Below, one piece after another: positions 33,594 through 44,099 of a stretch of 64,000 bases of DNA (position 1 is the stretch's first letter; each line of letters opens with the position of its first letter). The position numbers and the translations under genes were made by a program. This DNA is from Copromyces sp. CBS 386.78. Lineage: Eukaryota > Ascomycota > Sordariomycetes > Sordariales > Sordariaceae. The notes beneath the pieces are model-generated. The model was given only the letters and a program-made list of their open reading frames with translations. It had not been told where the DNA came from and did not search any database. The DNA lies in NCBI GenBank assembly GCA_030685235.1, contig MU839221.1, positions 49,588 through 113,587 on the forward strand, in the 5' to 3' direction.

Positions 33594-35136
33594 ATGACGG
33601 AAGCCTCTACAGCTCACGCCATGAGTGAGCTTCAAAAGAAGTGGGCAAAGGCGAGGCTCGGTAGCCAGGCGTTGGGACAGCCACCAGCAGAGATACCGAC
33701 AGCAACGACCATGCCAGTACCCGAGTTCAACGAGGCGGACGAAGATAGAGACATGGCGGGCCCCAATCCAGGCGGATTTCCCTTCGACGACGACTCCTCA
33801 TCAGCGTCCTCTGTTTCATCGACAGGAACTGTGATTCCTTCTCCTGGGAGGGCTCTGTTTGCGCGGCCACAGGGGTATGTCGGACCTCATCCTTGTCTCC
33901 AGCATTTGTTAAACGAACGCTAACATTGCCTCTATCAGGTTTGCAAGTCGGTCCATGGACCCTATCCCTTGGACAACTTACTTTGAACGAGAACTCTTTC
34001 TCAAAGATGAAGCCGGACCCGAAAATGGAAGTGACAACAAACCACTAATAGTTACCCATCACGCTTACCTCACCTCCCCAGTTGACAAAGGTCCCCTCTT
34101 CGTCACCCACCACGGCGCCGGTTCCTCCGGCCTCTCCTTCGCCGTCCTCAGCTCCGAGATCCGCAAACGTCTACCCAATGCCGGCATTCTCTCCCTCGAC
34201 GCACGCGGCCATGGTTCAACAACCATCACCAGTAACCCTTCCCCCGAAGGGGGAGAAACTGCAGAAGATCAAGCATCACCACCACCACTAGACCTCAGCC
34301 GTTCCACCCTCGCCAATGACCTCTTCACCGTCATCCAGCTCACAAAGACCGCCATGCACTGGCCTGAACTCCCGCCCATTATCTTAGTCGGCCACTCCCT
34401 CGGCGGCGCCGTCGTCACCGAGCTCGCAAAATCCTACCGTCTCGGCCCTTCCCTCCTCGGCTACGCCGTGCTAGACGTAGTCGAAGGCTCCGCCATGGAC
34501 GCCCTTCAAAGCATGCAAACCTACCTCTCCACGCGTCCCACAGGGTTTGCGACCTTGAAGGACGGTATCGAGTGGCACGTGCGATCGCGAACGATCCGGA
34601 ACTCAACGTCTGCTCGGACCAGTGTTCCAGGACTGTTGGCGCCCGTGGAGGAATTGCAAAGACAGCAGCTGCAGCAGCCGCGGGGCATGGCGGGGACGGA
34701 GGGGACGGCGAAGCCATGGCGGTGGAAGACGGATTTGGCGGCCACGCAGCCGTTCTGGGAGGAGTGGTTTAAGGGGCTGAGCAAGAAGTTTCTGGAGGCG
34801 AGGGGGGGCAAGATGTTGTTGCTTGCGGGGACGGATCGGTTGGATACTGAGTTGACTATTGGGCAGATGCAGGGTATGTTCCGGTTCCTCTGTCTCTGGT
34901 CGTCATGGATCATGGGACTGCTTACTTTAAGGTTGCTATGACTTAACTAACTCGGATTGTGCTCTACAGGTAAATACGCTTTGCAAGTATTCCCCGAAGC
35001 AGGACACTTCATTCACGAAGACTTGCCGGAGAAGACGGCGATTGCGCTTGTGGACTTCCATCGGCGTAATGATAGGAGTCAACTGGTGCTCCCACCCAAG
35101 GTATCGGATCTGTTAGCTCAGGGGAAGAGGGTGTAA
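33594..35136 (+). CDS. ppe1: Protein phosphatase methylesterase 1 (PME-1/Ppe1)
   Basis: Exons: 33594-33874, 33939-34873, 34970-35136 (introns GTATGT...CAG of 64 nt with a CGCTAAC branch point, and 96 nt); 460 aa. The enzyme removes the methyl ester from the C-terminal leucine of the PP2A catalytic subunit, opposing the methyltransferase Ppm1. Alpha/beta-hydrolase features: oxyanion segment VTHHGAGSSGLSF (about 149-161), SLDARGHG (179-186), nucleophile elbow ILVGHSLGGAVV with Ser247, DVVEGSAMDALQSM after it, and the catalytic-His segment FPEAGHFIHEDLPEKTA in the last exon. The N-terminal 90 residues are Ser- and Asp-rich and poorly conserved. The ATG at 33,621 (MSELQKKWAKA) is a close alternative start and resembles many orthologues. 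A Ser/Pro/Gln-rich insert (about 188-212) interrupts the region before helix one. Confidence 0.94.
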
Positions 35137-35690
35137 TTACACCTTCAGCAGTTGAAGAATGGGGGGATGGTGTTAAACGGGCCCGAGTGGGTGTTGATCG
35201 TTACGCGTTGAAACACGATGACAAGAGATGGTGATGAGGGTATAGAAATTGTTGCATAGCGCATAAACACTTCTACTCGGAGTTGCTAAGCAAAGGGACG
35301 CGCACATCAACTGTTGGCATTGCTCAACTCGAGAAGTCATTACTTCCAGCATCTGAAGAACAGACGAATCAGAGTGTCACCAGAAAAGCGTAACACAGAC
35401 GTAGCAGTAAACCCGGAGTTGCCTCCGCTTTCTTTTGCATGAGCCATCCATACTCTATGAGTACGTTGCCCAGTAAATATGCACATTGCAATATGCTTGT
35501 GTGGGATATCGTGCCGTTGAGACAGTGACCAAACTCCAAAAAAACAACCCAAGAATTTATCAAGATTCGCCCCTTTCGAAACGCCCAACAGACAACCAAA
35601 TTTTGTGTAACCGCGCTATGTATGTGCTTGAACCGTAAACAAGACCGAGTAAAAGAAGTAAAAAGACGGGTGAAGAAGAAGAGGAACAAC
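35137..35690. other. Convergent intergenic region of ppe1 and dus2
   Basis: A 554-bp gap containing the 3' regions of two convergent genes. Nothing further is recognised; open frames on the minus strand are extensions of noise. Confidence 0.4.
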
Positions 35691-37176
35691 CTATGAAGCA
35701 GCAACGGCAGCAGCAACGGGCTGCGAGGACTGCTGTTCAACGGCGGCGGCTTCGACGGCCTCGGAAACGTTGATTCTGGTCGAGGGAGGGGGCTGCTGCT
35801 TCTCGGCTTCCTCATCACCATCGTCCCTCTTCCTCTTCAGATTCTCCTGCTGAACATCATTCGTCAGGTTGTTCTTATTCTTCTTCTTCTCGTCTCCTGC
35901 CGTCTCGGCCACCTTGGACTTATCATTACCGCTGCTTCCATCGACAGTAACAAGCTTCATGAGCTCATCCGTCTTCCTCGCCATCTCCTCGAGCTCCGTC
36001 AACCCCAACACCTCGACAAGCTTGCCATAGCTCTTGCAAGGCGTCAGCTCCTTGTACTTGGGGCTCTTGCCGGGCACCATCTGCGTCAACATGAACTTGG
36101 TGTTGTGGAACTTGTTCTCGACCTCCATTGCGAACCTCATGTACTTGGCCACGGCCTCCTCCCAGGTTGCTAAGCCGCCGTCCGCCTTGGCGCGGAAGCA
36201 CGAGCCGTTCTTCTCGGCGCAGGTCGCGATCATGGCGCCGTCGGTGCCGTACTCGGCCATCAGCTCGAGACCATGGTCCCTCCCTTCAACGTCGCCGTTC
36301 ATGACACACGCCACCCCGTAATCGTGGCAAACGCCGGCGACCATGCGCAGCTGGCCGCGGATGGCGCGCTCACGCGGGCGCATGGGCGTGGTGCGGCAGT
36401 GGATCGTGAGGCCGGTGATGCCCGTGGCGCACAGCCGACGGACGAGCGTTTCGGTCTCGGCAGGGGTCTCGAGCAGGCGGATCTTGACGCTGATGCCGAT
36501 GTCGAAGGCCGGCTTGATCTCGGCGACGAGGGCTTCGAGAATGGAAACGAGCTTGTCGGGGGTGCGCAGGAGGGCGGCGCCCATGCCGGCGTGCGTGCTG
36601 AAGGGCTTAGGGCAGCCGGCGTTGACGTCGATTCCGGAGACATCGGCGGCGACGAGCTTGGCGCACTCGACGGCTCTGGTTAGGTCGGAGGTGCCGATCT
36701 GGAAGATGTGTCGGCCGGCTTCGCGGACGGGGTCGACGCGGTAGATGACGGACTCGTCGAACATTTCCTTCTTGACGTTGTTGGTAGGGATGCGAGTCCA
36801 TTCGACGCAGCCGGTTCGGGCGTTGATACGGCGGGTGGTTCCGATCATGGCACGGTCGACGGTCTCGGGGCCTGTGGAGAGAAAGAGGGTGTTAGTCAAA
36901 GTCGCAGGCTGTAACCGTCCGAGTTAGTTTGTTGGACGCACCCCATACGAGATCGGCACCGTAATGGAGAGCCAACAAGCGTGAGGGAAGCTCTCCAGAA
37001 CGGACCATGGGCGCCAAAACGATCTTGCCACGATAGTCGACGCCCCGCGACGGGATGGGCACCCTCTTCTGGGTCAGGCCCGCGGCAGCAGCAGCAGCAG
37101 CAGCCAGGGCCGGGGCCGTCTCTTGTGTAACCGATGTCATGATGGTTCGGACGAGGCGCGATGGAGAAAATGGCAT
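35691..37176 (-). CDS. dus2: tRNA-dihydrouridine(20) synthase (Dus2/Smm1)
   Basis: Two exons on the minus strand, 37176-36942 and 36871-35691, with a 70-nt intron (GTGCGT...CAG) splitting a Gly codon (ADLVW-GPE); 471 aa. This flavoenzyme reduces uridine 20 in the D loop of cytoplasmic tRNAs using FMN and NADPH. Signatures: [39 protein letters not shown] (about 51-90), the FMN-binding TIM-barrel core, catalytic Cys165 in GIDVNAGCPKPFS, KIRLLETPAETETLVRRL, GLTIHCRTTPMRPRE, and GDVEGRDHGLELMAEYGTDGAM. The C-terminal 110 residues are Lys/Glu-rich, then Gln/Ala-rich, with a possible nuclear localisation signal (LKRKRDD); no double-stranded RNA-binding domain is seen, as in other fungal Dus2. A second ATG at 37,140 (MTSVTQ) is an alternative start that removes an Arg-containing N-terminus. 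Confidence 0.93.
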
Positions 37177-37430
37177 ATCATCTGTTGGCGTCTCTGCCCG
37201 GACAGAGGAAGGAAAGGAGGAGGAGAGAAAAGGGCGCAGTGCGGGGGCGACTTGTGGTGTTGAAATGGGATTTTCTGAAAGATGGAAAATAGCCCACGGC
37301 GCTATCTAGATGGAATAATTCGATCTGCGATCGGCGGGCGCCGAGGCGAGCTGGCCACCGATTGTTGCGCTCGGGGTGGGGCCGAGGGTGGGGCCGAAAA
37401 CTCGGCATTAACCCTAACCCGCTAGAGCAA
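37177..37430. promoter_or_regulatory. dus2 upstream region and euchromatin/AT-rich junction
   Basis: GC-rich 5' flank of dus2 that includes two exact copies of the 12-mer GGGTGGGGCCGA (37,374-37,397). TTAACCCTAACCC follows at 37,408-37,420, just before base composition drops sharply. The short CCCTAA match equals the fungal telomere repeat but is under three units and may be chance. Confidence 0.5.
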
Positions 37431-37904
37431 ACTTATAAGCACCCTTGTTTTACCAGATGAAAAAAGGGATCGATCTGATGAGGTAAATACACTCTCCCCC
37501 TGGTTTAATTGTTAGCGTGGTACATTGTAGGTTTTAGACAGGGGAGGAAATAGGGATTAAAACTAATAAAATCATACGCATAAGGCCCATAGAGTATAGA
37601 ATAGGGATAATAGAATTACAACGAATTAGTTAATTTCCTATACTAAAATTTAGAAAATCCGAATACTACTTTATAACTATAATATTAATAATCGGTATGC
37701 CTACTATTTACCTTAATAACTGCTTATAGCCTTCTAGGTATTAAATGTACTAAGCATAGTAGGTAGTCTTCTAGCACAGCTTCTTATGCCTATTCGATCG
37801 TAGATTTGAAGCTATTTCTAATCGGTCTAATAGGGTGTTCATACTCGATTTAGAATTTTATCTAAGCCTATACATTTTCAATAGGGTTAAGATTAGGGGA
37901 ATAT
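37431..37904. other. AT-rich flank left of the outer LTR element
   Basis: About 470 bp between the junction and the left outer LTR. The first 120 bases are moderately GC-containing, the rest strongly AT-rich. I see no open frame or LTR boundary; it is probably part of an older repeat into which the outer element inserted. Confidence 0.45.
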
Positions 37905-38368
37905 TGAAATGGAGCAAAACTACACCAACAAAGGAACGGGGCCACACCACACAAACTTGCATAGCGAGGAGCAGATCCAGAGCTAATAATCTTATCCGTA
38001 GAATTGGATAGAGTTGTTAAATTACAGCTATAAAACTACCAAAAGGAAAGATAGAAGGTGAAGCAGAGTTTTACCTCTATGCTTTTCTCAAAATAGCGAG
38101 GTGCGGATCTAGAAGTCGGTATTAAAGAAGATAAGAAATACTTTACGAATATAATTAAAGATTTTAAAAAGAGAATATTATAAAAATTTCAAGAATATTA
38201 GTATTCAATTCGTTATTTTCTATTTACTTATTTATAGTTTGAAGGGAAATGCTATCCTTCTTATACTTTTCTATTTTTAATCCTATTTAACCCTAGAGCA
38301 AATTTACTCTTTAATATTTTAGTTCTATAAATATTTCAATATTTATTCTAATAAAATGCCCCAACTCA
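37905..38368 (-). repeat. Left (3') LTR of the outer element, 464 bp
   Basis: Direct repeat of 57,805-58,268 with equal length. The first half keeps more C and G than the partner copy; the second half is the more mutated of the two (for example CTAATAAAATGCCCC against CTAACAAAACGCCCC). Confidence 0.88.
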
Positions 38369-41300
38369 AATCTTCCCTTCGGAAGTAGTGAAAATACACC
38401 GAACTACTTCCGTATTATAAATTTAAATATTCGATAAAGGAAAAGATAAGGTATACTCTTCCGAATAGCGGGTAATAATTTATATTTTATTTAAAAATAA
38501 AAAATCCCAAATAAATAATAATTAGCAAATAATTTTATACTCTACTTATTATTTACGCGTCCCCTTTACCTTCTTCGCTTACTCCTTCTTCTATAATTAT
38601 TTTATACTCCTTCTCTCTCGGTTAAAGATTTTTTTATAATTTAAATATATTAATTATGGAGGGTAAAAATATACTTTAAATTATATTTTTTGCGAATATC
38701 AGTATATATTTATATTTAACGGCGGTAATCCGCTTACTAACCCCCTTTATATTTTTTAAATTTTCGTCCGCCGATTTCTTTATAAATAGGATAAAATAGT
38801 TAATAATATATTATTTCCTAAATTTTAATATATTTAATTTTTCTTCGTTTTTTATATATTTAATAATCTTATGATTCTTCTTAGGTACCTTTAAAGTTTC
38901 GGCTGGTAATCTTTATAATTTAAACGTTTTAAAAATAATTATTAATATTTTTAGCGTATTAATTAAAAGGGGATTTATTCCTCCGTCTTCGTTAGAAGTA
39001 AAGTCGTTTTAAATACGAATTATAAAATTTAAAGGCTTTCCCTATCTTTAGTTGGGTAGGTTATAAAAAGCGTTCTACTTTCCCTATTCCTCTTTTAAAA
39101 TTTTAAATTTTCTACTTTTTTTTAAATATTTTAAAATTATAAGGAGATTTACTCTATATTATATTTAGCTAAGCGAATTTTCTATAGTATATTTAAAAAT
39201 ATTAATAAATATCTTTTCTTTTTTTCGGTCTTATTAACTTTATTATTAATTATATTTAAACTATTCGAATATAATTATATATAACCTTTATTTATTATCG
39301 GACTATTATACTTTCTAATTATAAAAAATCGTTTAACCAAATTTAAAATCGCTAATATTACCCCGCTTCCTATAAAATTAATATTAAAGTACTATTTTAA
39401 TTTAAGTAGAAATCTTTCCATTTTATTTCGATAAAGAATATTCTTATTACTTCTAAAACTTAAAGACCGTAAATCTACATTAATTATTAAATAGGAAATT
39501 TTATATTTAATTACCGTCGTTAGTCGCTTAAATTGACCCTTCTTCTATATTTACTATAAATATTATAATAGGAGGCTACGAAAATTTCGTAAGCGGAACG
39601 GATTAATTCTATTCTTTTTTCGTCGAATATTAAATTATAATAATACTATATTATTACCGCTTAATTATAAATTACGAAGACGAAATATTAGTTATAGTAA
39701 ATAAGTAAATATTAAAATCGGGTAGCTTTAAAGAAAATTGTAATTTCCTCCTTTACATTCTAAAACTATAAAATATTTAATATAAGGATCTCTATATTAG
39801 GAGGAATATATACTCTATTTTTAAATTTTTTTAATATTTATATAATACCTTTAATAATAAAGAACCTATGAAAATAATTATAAATATTTACGTAGTATTA
39901 AAAGTTAGCTATCCCGCGGGCTAAATTTTTCTATAGAATTTTATTTAGTTAGGCGGATTTAACCTACTAATTTACTAGTAGGTAGAAATCGGCTCCAAAC
40001 GCCCGAATAAAAGTACTTTCGTTATTATCATTATCGCCTTAAATTTCGTAAAGTATAAATTTTACGATATTTAATTTCCTATTCTTCGTATATTTAAAGA
40101 AACGCTAATCGGTAGTATAATCGAAATTTTTAACCAGTTCGGGTTTCGGCGGATAAATTTCCCCCGGTCGAAAGAAGATTTTATTATAAACTTCGGCCTC
40201 GATACCTTATTATTCGAAAAACGTTTAAATTATTTTAAATAAATTATTTATATTAATTATTATATTTATTTTTCATTAAGAAAAATTTCGGGTTGCATTA
40301 TATTTTATTTTAATTAAATAAGTGAATTATTATTATCGAAAAAAAAAAGAAAAACCTTATTATAAAAAGGGTAGATCTACTTTTAAAGAGGCTTAAAGGA
40401 AAATACTTAAATATAAATTAATATCAGTTATTATCCGTCCAAATATTAATTAAATATCGTCCTAATAATATAATACCTTAATTATTATTTATTAACTCTT
40501 ACAAATACTTACCCGTTCTCCTATCCCTTTATTTTATAAACTTCTATTATATTCCTATACCAATTACTTAACTAATACCTAGGTTACTAATTATACTACC
40601 TACGTTTAAAGGAGTTACTATTTTTACCCTTTAACCGTTAACAAATCTCTTCTTCTTATTTTTTTTTTTTTACACATTCTTCTTCTTTAATTACCGATAT
40701 CCGTTTTACTTTCTTCAACTATATATAACCTAACCGTCTACTATATTTAGAAATAATTTACTTACTTTAATAAATCCTATTTAAGAAATTATATAGCGGC
40801 TAAATCTACTTCCGAAACGCGTTAGTACGGATTTTTAGGCAATTCCCAATATCCCGAATTTAGCCCTCCTAATTAAAAAGAAATTCGCCCTTCCTATTTA
40901 TATAGACCCTACGCCCATATATCCCCTTATTATTAAAAATAATTTCCGATACGTTAATAAAAGGTTAAACAAAAAAAAACAACTCCTTTCTAAGGTATAT
41001 ATTAACCTTTTTATAGACTTTATTATACCCGATAATCTTTAAAGTACGGAAGGTTATACCTTTAATAAAATCTTCGCGCATAAAATATAAATCTTTACTA
41101 TTATTTAACTTAGGCTTGTAGGCTAATTATATTTAGAGTAAATATTATTTTTAAATCCTATTATCTTCAAAAAGTTTATTAATACCTTTTAATTAATTAG
41201 CGAATATTATTATATTTTCTTTTCGTTAATTATTAACGAAAGTAAAACTTCTTTTTAATGTATATTTATCGAAAAAAAAGGAATATAACCGTATAATCTT

Positions 41301-42954
41301 TATATTATATCCTTTACAAGAAAGAAAGAGCGGATTTTAGGTTTTTTAATTTAAAGTTTTAATTTTCCGTATAAATCCGTTCGTCCCTATCTTCTTTAAT
41401 AATTTTTTACTAACTACTTTTACCTCTAAAAACCGCTACCCGTATTTTTACTATATTACTCGGCTTTAAAAAACCTTCGTTTCTATTTTTATAGTAGAAG
41501 GGAAATATAAAACTTTAAATATTTGGGCCCCCTTTTTAAATTATATATTTATACTAACTAATATTAAAGGGGGGATTTACGGGAATTATATTTAATTCGG
41601 TAAAAGAGCCGATTAATATAATTCTTTTATAGAAAACCTTTAAGACTTTAAATTTCTTACCTAGAAAAACCTTAACTTTATTCGCCTATACCGTACTATA
41701 ATTAATAATTACAGCTAAAGGAATAATTTCCTAATTATTAAAAGTATTAAATAAGAGGATTAAACTAAAGTTAAAATACGGATCCTTTATAAAATTTATT
41801 ATTAGGCCGACTATATTACTTTTAAATATTATTAATTAAATTTGAAAGGTAATAATTATATTATTCATAGTAATTATAAATCGGAAAAGAATAAAGAAGA
41901 ATTTTTATCCTTTTAGTAAAACGATAGCAACGACAATAATAAACCTTCCAATAGAAATCTAAATAGTAATATTAAAATAGGAAATAACGAAAAAGAATCC
42001 GATAAAGATTTTAATAAAGATAAAGAATATAAAAATAAAGCCGAAAATAAGGATAATAATCGTACAGCGGGATAGTAGGCTATATAAGTAGTAATTAATA
42101 TAGAGAAAGCTACTTTATTAAAAAAGTTTTGGGAGGACTAAAAAATTATCTCTAAAAAAGTTCTTAAAAGGAAGGAGATTAGTAAAGAGGAAACCCCTTT
42201 TATTAATAGCGATAATTTTAATAAGAGTATTAATAGTAATAGCGATAATAGTAGTATAAAAGTAGAGTTAACTAAAGCGAAGGCGAAAACTATAAAAATA
42301 AGAGAGCCTATTACTTTTAGGCTGCGCCTTAAGAAAATTATTAAATATAAAAGGAGTAGCGAGGATCCCTTCTATTAGCGGTTAAAGGTAGTATAAGAGC
42401 GTTGAAGTTTGAATATTAAAAGAATTAGGGGGTATTTCCTATATATAAATAAAAGAATAATAAAAAGAAACGATTGCGAAAGATTTTCCGATAATAGGAT
42501 AAGAGTTTTCCCTTAGTACTTTCTTCCCTTAGTACGGATCTACACCCAACTACTTAGTATTTTAATCTTCCCTTCGAAAGTAAGTAGATATTAATCGACT
42601 ACTTTTGTAATAATAAACCTAAATAAAAATAAAAAGAAAAGGTAAAAGAATAAAAGGAAAAAGGGTAGTACGGTATATAATAGGAATATTAATATTTTAA
42701 TTATTTAATCTAGATCTACTCCTACTTAGGAATATAACTCCCTTTAATAAAGAATAAATTAAGAATTTTACATTATAGAATTGGCGGGAACTTCCTTTAA
42801 TTAACTAATATATAAGTAAAATAAAGATAAAGGAAAAATAAAAGGAATAATAGAAATAAATAATAAAATAAATAAAGTATAAAGGAAAAATCCGTTTGTA
42901 GACGCGGTACGGATTAGCGTAATTAATAGTTAATCCTCTATTGAAGCCTATACT
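38369..42954. other. 4.6 kb AT-rich segment of the outer element, content unresolved
   Basis: This segment lies between the left outer LTR and the inner element. Its start (38,369-38,422) is repeated imperfectly at 42,564-42,617. Coding-like plus-strand sequence at about 41,850-42,390 opposes the orientation of the element. No RT, integrase or gag motif was found by eye. Confidence 0.5.
41850..42390 (+). pseudogene. Relic of an acidic, Ser/Asp/Glu-rich coding region, family unknown
   Basis: One plus-strand frame reads with few stops as a Lys/Glu/Asn/Asp-rich chain, including SDNSSIKVELTKAKAKTIKI and REPITFRLRLKK. Asn and Lys are probably decayed Asp and Glu codons (G to A). The pattern suggests the low-complexity C-terminal part of a protein that was Asp/Glu/Ser-rich. 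I recognise no domain. Its strand is opposite to both retrotransposons around it. Confidence 0.35.
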
Positions 42955-42959
42955 CCCAA

Positions 42960-43181
42960 TATCACGGGGTGAGGCACTGTTGAGGGTAGGGTAGGATATA
43001 CATTATAATACGAAGGAGAGGAAAGGAAGGATGTGCGTAGAGGACTAGCTATATAGGCGAGAGCCCTAGAAGCCAGGCCGTACGCGCACATAACCCTGTA
43101 CGTAACCGTGCCATAACGATGGTTATAGCACATCTAAGAGGCAATATAGGGTGGGCATATCACAGGCCTAATCCTATAATA
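42960..43181 (-). repeat. Left (3') LTR of the inner element, 222 bp
   Basis: Pairs with 50,013-50,234, same length. It carries more G-to-A and C-to-T changes than the right copy except in its first 20 or so bases. A conserved GC-rich core including GCCAGGCCGTACGCGCACAT remains. Confidence 0.92.
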
Positions 43182-44099
43182 CTATCCCCCCTCAAAAGAA
43201 GTTCCAGTAGCTTTAAAGATATATATATATAATTGTAACTATTTCTACTCGTTCAACTCCATCTCCTTCAACATCTTATCGTAATCAATAACCTTTACAA
43301 GCAATATCTTACCTGCCTAAATATCTAACAACCTTCGTAGGATCTTCCCACACAGCAATACCAAAGACTCCTCCACCTTCTTATCTATCGGTTCAGTCGG
43401 TTTACAAACGGTTATAACGCCGTCTAGGAGTAGGGTAAACATATCGATTACAATAGCGGTCTCGCGGCGTATTAAGCGGGCGGAGCGCCGTCTAGGGGGC
43501 TTAAGAGCGAACTCAGGCTTAGGAGCGGATTCGGGCTCGGGATCGGGTATTGGGACAGTATTATTAACAACATACTCAGGCTATTATCGTACTTCGGGAA
43601 ACACTAACTTATTAGGATTCTCTTTATAAAAACAGAAGATTATTTCTTCGTAATTAATAACATTAACCTTAGGTTTTTAAATTAATTAATAATCTCCTTT
43701 CTATTATATACGGTAGTACTAATAGGTATTATTACCTAACTAAGCATAATCGATAAACTTTTCGAAATCCTACTCAGTATATTCCTCGTAATTATCTATA
43801 CAGATTATAATTTTACTATTATTTACTCTAACGTCCGTTAAAGTATTTTAACTAAGGAAGCCTCTACCAATTTAGGGCTAGACTATTAAAATATAAAAAA
43901 CGGGGGCATACTTTATATTCGAAAGTAAGGCGAAATAAATTATATAAAACTCCGCTCGTATAACCTTAAACGGGCCTTCCTATCGAAAGTAAAATTTTAA
44001 TATCGGGCGGCCGTTAACGAAGTTAATTATATTAAAGAGTACTAAATCCCCCTCCTTATATTTAAGGGAATTAATTCGGTAACAGTTAGCATTATTTTC

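Noticed and set aside
33594..35136. Possible secondary-metabolite cluster around the monooxygenase
   Set aside because: Neighbours are housekeeping genes (ppe1, hpm1, dus2); no synthase, P450, transporter or regulator is present.
36273..36744. Overlapping plus-strand frames over dus2
   Set aside because: They are shadows of the GC-rich dus2 exon, which carries the conserved Dus2 motifs on the minus strand.
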